Shown here: piece by piece, positions 7,601 through 16,100 of the stretch
Layout of the letters: every line of letters begins with the position of its first letter
Position numbering within the stretch: position 1 is the stretch's first letter
IMG/VR virus record: IMGVR_UViG_3300048107_000282
Span: 1 to 21,154 of that record
Direction: 5' to 3' (one strand)
Length of the DNA stretch: 21,154 nt
Source: a virus
Translations under genes and position numbers: made by a program
The notes under the pieces: generated by a model
The model's database searches: none
What the model was told of the DNA's origin: nothing
Seen by the model: only the letters and a program-made list of their open reading frames with translations

Positions 7601-9295
7601 ATTTGCAGCATCAGCAGACGAATTGGAAATTGTATTTGTCCATTTGTCTGCTGTATTCCAAGCACCACCTGTAACCTGTTGAATAGTAACAGTATTTGTT
7701 TGAGACTCTAAAATTCTAGCAGTCTTAGTTCTAACTGAGTTAGAAACGATATCTCCATACTGGAAAGAATCTGCTGCCTGAGAAAGAACTAGATTTTGAG
7801 AAGTAGAATTAAAACCTGATTTTGGTTTAACCTTTGAAGTTCTTAGGTTATCACCAACAATAGAAACAAATTCAGGAACTACAATCGGAAGAGTTTCTTC
7901 GTAGACACCTGCTTTGAGGTAAATTGCAATAGGATTTGTTGCACTGGCTGCGTCTGCACCAGTTAAAGCATTAATAGTATCACAGGCATAACGTAAACTA
8001 CCAAATGCTCTTGAGATTGATCTACCGCTATTTGAATCGGAACCTTCTTTGGTTACGTAGTAAACAGCATTTGATACATTATTAGATTCCCATCTTGGCA
8101 GAATAGGTGAACCTCCAACAGTCAGAATCTGACCACTTGCTTCTTTAAGTTCTGCTGCAGTTGCAGTATTTGGATTTGCTGGTAATGCAATTCTGTTAAT
8201 ACCAGATGCAGATTGATAAAGAAGGTCACCAGTTTCTTGTAGTACCTGAGCAGCGTCACCACCTTGAGAGACGTAGTTCCAATAAACTGCAGTAGTATCA
8301 AGTTCCGGAGCAGTTGTTGCACCAGTAGTGTTAGATCTAATACAAACGTAAGAGTTACCGTTTCTATTAACGACATCACCTAGTTGATAAACTGCGCCAT
8401 TATTCCATGCAGCGTTCCAGTTTAGACCTTCAAGAACTAGATCCCAGAATCTTGTATTAGTTGGATATGGGATATAAACAATACTACCGCCAGTAGCACT
8501 AGCAGTCTCAGTACTTTCAATCGTAAATCCGGTAGTCGTAGATAATTTAACGCGGAATGCTGTGTTGTATTGAGCAGCAGATGTTCCGGAAAGTGTTACT
8601 AAATCACCAACACCAAATGGTGCGACAGGTTGAGCAGCATCAAATACAACTGTTACTTCACTGCCATCACCACTGATAGTGGCGATAGTGTAAGACTCAG
8701 GAGTTGTAGTAAGTTTACATGAGTAAGCATTACCACCATACTTGACAAGATTTCCTGGTTCGTATACTTCGTTGCTATCAAAATCACCTTGTGGTGAGAA
8801 GCCAGTTGAAAGAACTTTCCAATAAAGTTCATCCGTATTTGGTGCTACGTTAGTAGAATTTTGTTGTGCTGTGTATGTGTAACCACCAAAGGTTACAATG
8901 TCACCTTTTTGGTAGATAGTTGCGGAGGACCAAGTATCTTCAAAATTTAGACCTTCCGAATAAACTTCAAACTTAGCGAAGTCAAAACTTGCAGGACCAG
9001 TATGTGCCGTAGTACAACGATATACCGTATTGCCGTACTTGACAAGATCGTTTAGTGAATACCAAACTCCAGTCGTTTGATACTCTCCGCGATTTCTAAG
9101 ACCTTCTGTTTGAAGATCCCAATTTCCTAGGTCGGAAGAATAAAAACTAGTTTCCGTATTTGCGGAAGTGTGATTGGTGGTACAGACATATGCGTTTGCA
9201 CCGTACTTGACAATATCGTCAATGACATAAGCAGTGCTCGCCGTCCAATCACCGCGCCACTTAAACTTCAGTCTGCCGAGTCTAAAATCTGCCAT
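4604..9295 (-). CDS. tail fibre/spike protein with binding repeats, pectin-lyase-like beta-helix and tail-fibre C-terminus
   Basis: This 1563-residue protein has five N-terminal repeats of about 45 residues (about 14-60, 69-113, 118-162, 168-287, 292-342). Their pattern is W or aromatic, then Y...D.V.(Y/F)G...Y.C, as in small chitin/cellulose-binding-type modules. Repeat 4 carries an insertion of about 75 residues. From about 411, YYVTKEGSDSNSG, an A-F-G-(S/T)-L-R-Y-A segment and AIYLKAGVYEE match the start of a right-handed pectin-lyase-like beta-helix. Near 1260-1380 come GRVYYVSTDQDGNFAVGKYF, a TQAAV-TYV motif and N-L-T-V-K-G-T-T-T-S-V-N...N-I-E-L-G, familiar from tail fibres of marine T4-like phages. 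GGGITVK...KTISW and a final TQLAVKTYVDSAV close the protein. AAGGAT precedes the ATG. A surface-polysaccharide binding or cleaving role is inferred; catalytic residues were not identified. Confidence 0.9.
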   Translation of the reverse strand: MADFRLGRLKFKWRGDWTASTAYVIDDIVKYGANAYVCTTNHTSANTETSFYSSDLGNWDLQTEGLRNRGEYQTTGVWYSLNDLVKYGNTVYRCTTAHTGPASFDFAKFEVYSEGLNFEDTWSSATIYQKGDIVTFGGYTYTAQQNSTNVAPNTDELYWKVLSTGFSPQGDFDSNEVYEPGNLVKYGGNAYSCKLTTTPESYTIATISGDGSEVTVVFDAAQPVAPFGVGDLVTLSGTSAAQYNTAFRVKLSTTTGFTIESTETASATGGSIVYIPYPTNTRFWDLVLEGLNWNAAWNNGAVYQLGDVVNRNGNSYVCIRSNTTGATTAPELDTTAVYWNYVSQGGDAAQVLQETGDLLYQSASGINRIALPANPNTATAAELKEASGQILTVGGSPILPRWESNNVSNAVYYVTKEGSDSNSGRSISRAFGSLRYACDTINALTGADAASATNPIAIYLKAGVYEETLPIVVPEFVSIVGDNLRTSKVKPKSGFNSTSQNLVLSQAADSFQYGDIVSNSVRTKTARILESQTNTVTIQQVTGGAWNTADKWTNTISNSSADAANLLVSNKTFLAHQAYYKFVADQSSNPTGAAADIRLRLEEFVVELAAQVRSGGNDRVHAFATAVIAGGSDAITTVGSEDKLLIDIIRDAGIQVVKNETVSAATNNVINQVIDNTITSDPGFCATQTAAVQTLCDLAAGSLFSGNLTALTNDDGYKSITTAAGIPNQETTMFFLSTANTIKDMVFEGMSGFVPYAPDDKNTDHGTLKGVYFRLNPNSPITKSPYVQNCAAIGGAAVGVVLDGGTHEHFDNTSTKSNKSMVFDSYTQILDGGIGFYVTRGAATEIVSCFTYYNHISYTSTRGGRIRGVSGNSSYGKYGAIARGFDANESTVNGKIKGGRLEINPAGAKDGGFTPGERIIGGTSGAIGELISDQSPSGYLYYFPITGTFVQGEVITGQLSSAYITLVNNTDAVTGQKGFVLTVVDLSYGPDQGGSVEMQDNGVNDDAGSYVISNSSYTAPDGRGSLTVNRGALGSTAATHNGTTSVTHYPENATAVSTTLSGAINSTSTGTEAAPYIMGVASVTGMIANGYVVVNQELFKVVAIVAADQIEVARAQDGTVAQNHAQGDAVSIYQTKVTSQDELIEDATDAQLFLRIKRADLNFEANDFVKVGNEFFLISAVTPDTTGITTLLFADEKVIAAGDGQDFKIRYRYSQVRLTAHDFLDVGTGSQANTNWPGLPLSPNVPSQETDESRPGRVYYVSTDQDGNFAVGKYFKVEQATGKATLDASAFDLSGLSSLRLGSIGAQLGAAINEFSTDGTMAQNSNEKVPTQAAVVTYVSTLNSVSSDFTVGGNLTVKGTTTSVNSVTVTSKDRNIELGTVASGSFTGDISAGSTDITNVSDTTNLAPGVAVGVTSGGGTVTMSGTYTVSAVNGSTVTLSAVFQGSGSATGTVFSAGGPSDVTGDGGGITVKAGNDKTISWSASGDKWVLSEHVDIAGSKEYHVNGTSVLTETTVLGVSFDNDVTLAGGSADDISVPTQLAVKTYVDSAVNEVTAIGYFIAAM

Positions 9296-9306
9296 TTTTT
9301 AAATCC

Positions 9307-9675
9307 TTACTTAGGTCCTTGAGTGTTATGATCATATGATTTATTTAGTCTTGCAACTAAGTAACCATCATCATCAATGAAATATGTCAAGCGTCTGAAA
9401 TCAAACCTGAACTGTTGGTATTTATCATCAGTGTCATTTGAATATTGTCTCGCAACATTAGGTGTTGCATCTACATATTCAGTTCCTTGGAGAAAATCTT
9501 TATATTCTTCTCCATCAGTTCTGTGAAAATCGTAAACTACGTCTTCTGTTGATCTCGCATTAGTATAATGAAGCATACCGTCCTTATCTCTTCTCAGAGC
9601 GTGTACGGTAAAGTCATTTGAATTTGCAACATTTTGTTCTTGTGTTGCAGTACTTGCACTAAGATATAAACTCAT
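9307..9675 (-). CDS. hypothetical virion-associated protein
   Basis: This 122-residue protein is acidic and rich in Asp, Tyr, Arg and Asn. It has a Thr-Val-His-Ala-Leu-Arg-Arg-Asp strand near residue 22-30, a Y-D-F-H-R segment near 47, and Q-F-R-F-D-F-R-R-L-T-Y-F-I-D-D-D-G-Y-L near 88-106. I do not recognise a family. Its start overlaps the stop of the upstream gene in ATGA, with a near-perfect GGAGGATC ribosome-binding site, so it is translationally coupled to the 152-residue protein. Its stop lies 11 bases before the start of the giant fibre gene. The context suggests a small linker or connector for one of the fibres. An intragenic TATAAATA at 9816-9809 could give it extra transcript. Confidence 0.75.
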   Translation of the reverse strand: MSLYLSASTATQEQNVANSNDFTVHALRRDKDGMLHYTNARSTEDVVYDFHRTDGEEYKDFLQGTEYVDATPNVARQYSNDTDDKYQQFRFDFRRLTYFIDDDGYLVARLNKSYDHNTQGPK

Positions 9676-10130
9676 GCTAAGATCCTCCAGTAAATTCCGT
9701 CCCAGATAAACTGAACATATAAACCAGCAACATCTAAAACAAATACGCTATCAGTATTTCCAAATTTATTCAAAAATAACTGTCCATTACTGGATGTTAG
9801 CGTGACATTATTTATAGCCCATGTTGCTTTAAAATCAACTAGTTCCAGCACATCACCAACGTGAGGAACAACTCCCGCTGATTCAAATGGCATAGTTAAT
9901 GATAGCGCACTTGCACTAGTATCAATTAACCATCTAAGTCCGCATGATAAACTTGTATCTGTATTGACAACTTCCCATCTCGTTCGTTGGAGTTCAAACC
10001 CTCCAATATCACTACCATCATGTACAACCGCTGTTTTTTTATCGGTATCTACCGTAAGTTCAGCTAACGCACCTGTAAATAGTGCGTGTTCGGAAGTTGT
10101 GCCCTTTCTAAATTGTACCTGAGTGGTCAT
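9672..10130 (-). CDS. short fibre-type protein with Mtd/tail-fibre N-terminal repeat
   Basis: This 152-residue protein has an N-terminus that reads VQFRKGT, then A-E-L-T-V-D-T-D-K-K and V-V-H-D-G-S-D with G-F-E-L, over residues 4-50. This is the (I/V)Q.R(R/K)GT...L..GEL...TDT....HDG pattern of the N-terminal segment of the phage major tropism determinant and of many tail fibres. The rest is beta-rich (V-G-D-V-L-E-L-V-D-F near 94; Y-V-Q-F-I-W-D-G-I-Y-W-R near the end). It is thus a short receptor-side or connector protein. No good ribosome-binding site is visible, but an exact late promoter lies at 10164-10157. The gene overlaps the next by four bases. Confidence 0.8.
   Translation of the reverse strand: MTTQVQFRKGTTSEHALFTGALAELTVDTDKKTAVVHDGSDIGGFELQRTRWEVVNTDTSLSCGLRWLIDTSASALSLTMPFESAGVVPHVGDVLELVDFKATWAINNVTLTSSNGQLFLNKFGNTDSVFVLDVAGLYVQFIWDGIYWRILA
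9809..9816 (-). promoter_or_regulatory. possible intragenic late promoter TATAAATA
   Basis: An exact octamer on the minus strand inside the 152-residue gene, 134 bases upstream of the ATG at 9675. It could supply transcript for the 122-residue and 1563-residue genes, which lack a promoter of their own. Being inside coding sequence, it may also be chance. Confidence 0.35.
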
Positions 10131-10156
10131 TATTAGCGCACAGTTTTTCTATGATC

Positions 10157-10164
10157 TATTTATA
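10157..10164 (-). promoter_or_regulatory. T4-type late promoter TATAAATA
   Basis: An exact minus-strand octamer in the gap between the stop of the 2173-residue gene (10168) and the ATG at 10130. It sits 26 bases before the start codon and probably drives the 10130-to-4604 transcript. Confidence 0.75.
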
Positions 10165-10167
10165 GAA

Positions 10168-13100
10168 TTAAATCATCCAAACATATGTGCGAGGTGGTTG
10201 GAACAACTCAACTTGTACAATTCCGAATCCACTAATTGCAATTGAACCACTTGCAATATAAGGAGCACGTGCAAATGCCTCATCTCCATTAATAAATCCA
10301 AACAACGTTCCAGATCCGGCATAAGCACGGGATCTGATGGTTGTACTAATACCATTAACATTAATTTTAACGAATGGTTGCTCAGAGAATGTAAGTAATG
10401 GATCTCCGGATGTTCCTTGAAGTGTAAATTTGCCGGGAGTACCAAGTTCTCTTGCGGTAATTTTTTCGGATATTCTTTCTCCCGCAAACGAGAAGAGCAT
10501 TTGCTTCTCGTCTGGATTGACAGTGAGAGATTCTGCTGCACCAGATAGAGTTGGGATAATACCAAACCCAACAAAATCTCTTGCTCTTGTAGTAGTTGCA
10601 TTTCCACTGAGAGGAATTGTTCCTTCTCCAGTGTGTGCAAATCTGACAAGAACACCAGCTTCTCCAGATGCTTTGAACAATCCACCCTGACTGACTTCTC
10701 TTGCAGTTGTATTTTCTGTTCCTGCACCAATGAACGAGAAGAGCATTTGCCTCTCGTCTGGATTGAAGGTAACCGACTCTGCAGATCCCGATAGTTTTCT
10801 GAGTGAACCAGAACCAACATGTAGTACAGAGATTTTGTTGATAGAATCTCCGGAGACCTTGAACAGAACTTGTTCTGTCTGTGGTACAACTCCAGTAGAT
10901 TCTGATACTCCACCAAATCCGAAGAGTGAACCAGTACCAATAATACTGCGATGAGTGGTGAAGAATACTTTGCCACTGATCTTCGTCTGAACAAATGGTT
11001 GTTCTGCGAACGTAAGTAATGGATCTCCAGATGTACCAGAGAATGTAAATGTTCCACCTTGACTGATTTCTCTGACAAGAATTCTTTCTGTACCTTCTCC
11101 TGTAAAGGAGAAGAGCATTTGCTTCTCGTCTGGGTTGAAGGTAATAGATTCGGCACTACCTGCAAGAGCAAAGATATTACCAGATCCAATGTTGTTCGGA
11201 ACAAACTTCTCTGTAACAACACCAGAAATTTGAGCAGAACCAGAACCTGTGTATACACTGGTAAGATTTTCTTGACCTTCTCCAGTAATATCAACTTCAA
11301 TCTGTTTGATTTCAGTAGCACTGAAGGATTCTAATGCTTCCCCAATGAAGGAGAAGAGCATCTGACGTTCATCTGGATTAAACGTTACAGATTCTGCAGC
11401 ACCATTGATAGCGAAGATATTACCTGATCCGATGTTATTAGGAACATATCGGACAAATACATCACCAGAAATTCTTAGATCAGCTTGTAGTTCTGGCGAT
11501 GCAGTGAAGGATTCTGATAGACCACCAATTCCGAATAGAGAACCAGTACTAAATTCAACAATAGATGTAGTCTCTGCAATTCTCGTTCCAGTAAACGAGA
11601 AGAGCATCTGTCTCTCTTCTGGATTGACAGTAAGAGATTCTGCAGATCCGGAGAGTGTTTTGAGTGAACCAGAACCATTGTGTAGTAGACTGAAGTTTGT
11701 TTTTGCTTCACCACTAACTGGGATAGTACCAGTAACAACCCAAGATGGTTGCCAATCAAAGGTCTCAAAGTCAGATAGCGCACCTCTGCGAATTCTGATT
11801 GCTTTTTCAATACCAACATAGTTCTCGGTATGAGTCTCTTTTCCTTCTCCAATAAAGGAGAAGAGCATTTGTTTCTCTTCTGGATTGACAGTGAGAGATT
11901 CGGATGCACCAGAGAACTTCCTGAATGTACCAGTACCAACAACACTTGGAACATAATGTGTCTTGGCAATACCACTGACAGGAATAACTCCAAATGGTTG
12001 CTCTGCAAATGTAAGGATCTGAGGAGTTGTATCTCCAGATAGTCTGATTTCAGTTCCTTCTTCTGGTGGATTGGCAGAGAATACTTCTTCGGATGTACCA
12101 CCAAATTTGATATGTGCAGTAAATGCCGGAAGTCTCTTGGTGAGAGACTCGGAACTAATTCCGTTAGAGAAGATAGCACCACTTCCAATAAAGTCTCTTG
12201 CTCTTGGAGTTGCAGCAACACCAGAAACATTGATAGTTCCAAATACAAAGTGATGAACAAGTACACGTTCAACCAGATTATTAACAGTGAATAGACTTCC
12301 TGTTCCTGTGTATGGAACAGTAAAGCTTTCTGCGAGAACACCAGATAGTTTGATGTCTGTGGTAATATCTGGTGGGTTGAATGATACTGCTTCCGCTGCA
12401 CCATTGATTCCGAATAGTGAACCAAATCCTGTAAATGCTCTTGCTCTTGGAGTTTCTGCAATTCCGGAAACTGGAATTGTACCTTGAGATACCCAAGAAG
12501 GTTGCCAATCGTAAGTAACAAATCTGCTGAACGGACCAGGAGATACTTTGAATAGAAGTTGTACTTCGTCTGGTGAGTATCTTCTGCTTTCTGTGGCACC
12601 ACCGAATCCGAATAGAGATCCACCACCAAATGTTCGTAGACTGAATAATGGAATCGCTGCATTGCGAACAAGAATCGGTGGAGATATATTGTTCCATTGA
12701 GGTGGAACAACAACGAATGCATCTCCAACAATCTTGATGACTGTACTTTCCGTAAATATAGAAGTATTACGAATGTACTTCTCAACCAGTGTACCCTTGA
12801 GTGAATCAAGTTGACCGAATGGACAGACAAGACCAGTAGTATCAAGGATATGTCCGTAATCTGTCAGTCCATCTTCTGTATCTGATACATCCTGATAGTC
12901 TGCGAATACTGTTGGTACAGTTGTAAATGCAGTTAATGTATAAGTTACTCCAGGATCAATTGATAATGTAGATCCTAGAGTTACCTTTGTGCATCCAGAA
13001 GACGATGTGGTATTTGTAGAAACGACCCCATCAACATCAACACATACACTATTTGCAGAAAGATCAACGATTCTTCCATAATCAAGTTCAGGTTCGTCTC

Positions 13101-16100
13101 TACAGAGATCCATACTGTAAACTTCAGTATGCTTCTCTTCTGAAAGTTCACTGAGTTCTGGTTTCTTGGAACATAGAGTAATAGAACCAGTAGTCTCATA
13201 TGCATATTGAACTCTAAGATCTCCACCACTAACTGCGAATAGAGAACCAACACCTTCATGTGCAAGACAAATTCCTGGATCTCCAGATGTACCAACGAAT
13301 GTGAAGATTGGTTCTTCGGTAGGAGGAACTGAAGTAGTAGACTCTGCTGTTCCTGTATATCCAAATAAAGTTCCTGTTCCCTTAATACCAACGGTAATAC
13401 CAATCGCAGTATCACTACGGAATCCGAATAAACCATCACCTGGTTGTATTAGACTGAAGTTAGTCTTGGAATTTCCGCCAAGTTTGATCTGACCACTACC
13501 AATTTCACTAGCAAATAGTGGGGAGATTGCAACACCACTAATATCAATAAATCCACGACCGTTATAATTTGGAGTGAATTTAACATCACCAACTCCAAAG
13601 ATATCAATCTGACCGTAGATACATGCAGGTAATCCTTGTCTTGGAGTTCCAAGAATATGACCATGATCAACTAGAGGTGAAGCATTCTCTGCAACAAATC
13701 CATAATCCAGAGTAGAAGATGGAACTGTGTATTGTGGAGTAATGGTGTAAGTAACACCAGGATCAACTGCTAAGGAATTGAGTACCTTGGTGCATCCAGT
13801 TGCAGACGTGGTATCTGTAGAAATAATACCGTCAACATCAACACAAGAAACTGCATTCGGATCAATAATAAATCCGTAATCTGGTTCGGTGAATGGTGCA
13901 ATAGAACTACAGTTGTAACTGTAAACCTTGACTTCCTCAAGATTGTTGAATCCAAAGAGTCCACCAGAACCAACGTAATCGTATACAGTTCTTTCAACTG
14001 CAGTTTGTAGAGTGAATAGAACACCACTACCAATCCAGTTAGGATTGAATGCAAACGTTGCTTCTCCAGTAAAGGAGAATAGAAGATCTCTTTCGTCTGG
14101 GTTAAAGGTAACAGAATCTGCAGCGCCACTGAGAGTTGGGATAAGACCATCACCAAGTATACCAACGCCAATTCCAATCTGAGATTCACTATGGAATCCA
14201 AATAAACCATCACCTGGTTGCAGTAGACTAAAGTTGGTAATGGAATCACCACCAAGTGTTTTGATGCTTCCTGAACCAAATACAGTGACATCAAGAGGAA
14301 CTCTACCTTCACCAAAGATACTAATGCCACCCTGAGATATCCAGTTAGGTGCAAGACTATTAACAGATTCACCTGTGATATCAATATGACCGTAAATACA
14401 TCCTGGCATTCCGAGACGTGGAGTACCAAGAATATCTCCAAAGTCTGCAAGAGGAGCTGCGTTCTCTGAAGTTAATCCATAATCTAAGACACTAGATGCA
14501 ATAGTATTCTGAGGTCTTACTGAATAATTAACACCTGGATCAATTGTTAACGAATTGAGTACCTTGATGCATCCAGACGTTGTTGTTTCACTCGTAGAAA
14601 TAACACCGTCAACATCAACACATGCAATTGCTCCTGTGTTGATAATAAATCCATAGTCGTTCTCTGGGAAAGGAACGATAGAACTGCAGTTATAATCGTA
14701 TACTTTCTTCTCTTCAAGATTATTAAATCCGAAGATTCTTCCAGATCCAACATAGTCATATACAGTTTTCTCAACTGCAGTTTGTAGAGTGAATAGAACA
14801 CCACTACCAATCCAGTTGGGATTAAAGGAGAATGTTGCCTCTCCAATAAGAGAGAACAATAAATCTTTTTCTTCTGGATTAAAGGTAACGGACTCTGCAG
14901 AACCATTAATACTTGGAATAAATCCTGTTCCGGTAATTCCGGCAGTAATACCAATTTGAGTATCACTACGGAATCTGAATAAACCATCACCTGGTTGCAA
15001 CAGAGCAAAGTTCGTGATGGAGTCTCCACCAAGTGTTTTGATACTTCCTGTACCAAATACGGATACATCCAGAGGAACACTAGCTTCACCAGTAAGTTTA
15101 CTGATGTATCCTCTACTTGTCCAAGTTGGATTAAACGCAAACTGCGCTCCATTTTCTGGATCAAGATGGAACAATCCAAACGGAATAAGATTGCTAGTCG
15201 TTAAGATATTACCAAAGTCTACCTGTGGTGCAGCAGATTCTGATATTAGACCATAGTCAATAAAGTTACTAGGAGCATTAGCACCTAGACTTACATCATA
15301 AGTTGTTCCTGGATCAATACTCGCAGTTGATCCCACACGTACAATACATCCGGAAGATGTTCCAGATAATGTTCCTGATACATCTTCAATATCACTTGGA
15401 TGACATATAGTTAGATAACCATAGTCTGCCTTAGAGAATTCAATGATACTATCATTGATGTATCTTTCTGTATGTTTTTCGTCTGATAGTTCAGGAAGTT
15501 CTGGTTTTCTGCTAACCAGTTTAAGTCCACCAGATCCAACGAACGCATTTGTAGCGCGTTGCTGTCCATTAGATAGAGTGAATAGATCTCCAAATCCTGT
15601 TTCATGTACAAGAGTAATATCTCTTGCAGCACCTGTAACCTTACTAATATATCCGCTACTAGTCCATGTTGATACGAATGCATCATCTGTACTTGCAATC
15701 GTAAATAGAGTACCAGAACCAAAGATTCCAATACCAATACCAATACCCGAATTTCCAAGTATGGAGGTAGTTCCCGCACCGTCGTGCTTGCCAGAAAATA
15801 CCCCCAGACTTGTACCACTAAGACCTTTGACTTTTCCATCAACGATATAACCGTATACTGCTGGTGAAGTCTGTCTACCAAAGGTAAACGCAATACCTGT
15901 ACCTTCGTATGTGTTAGTCGCCTTCCAAGACGCTTCGCTAACAACTTTAACAAATCCGAAAGATTCTACATTAGTTACATAAACAACTCTGCCGTAATCT
16001 TCTAGTGTGGCATTGATATCTGAAATATTACCAAAATTTATTGTTGGTAATACTGGAGTTGTTGTATGTGTATATGTTACTGATTTTAATCCATAGTGAT

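Noticed and set aside
10173-12845. Long alternative-frame open frames on the minus strand (10173-11321 and 11475-12845)
   Set aside because: They lie entirely within the repetitive 2173-residue gene, have Leu/Ser-heavy composition and no start signals. Repeats lacking stops in a second frame produce such shadows.
10430-15430. CRISPR-like regular repeats
   Set aside because: Periods are 246 and 777 bases, in frame, with similarity along the whole unit. They are protein repeats, with no short repeat/spacer alternation.
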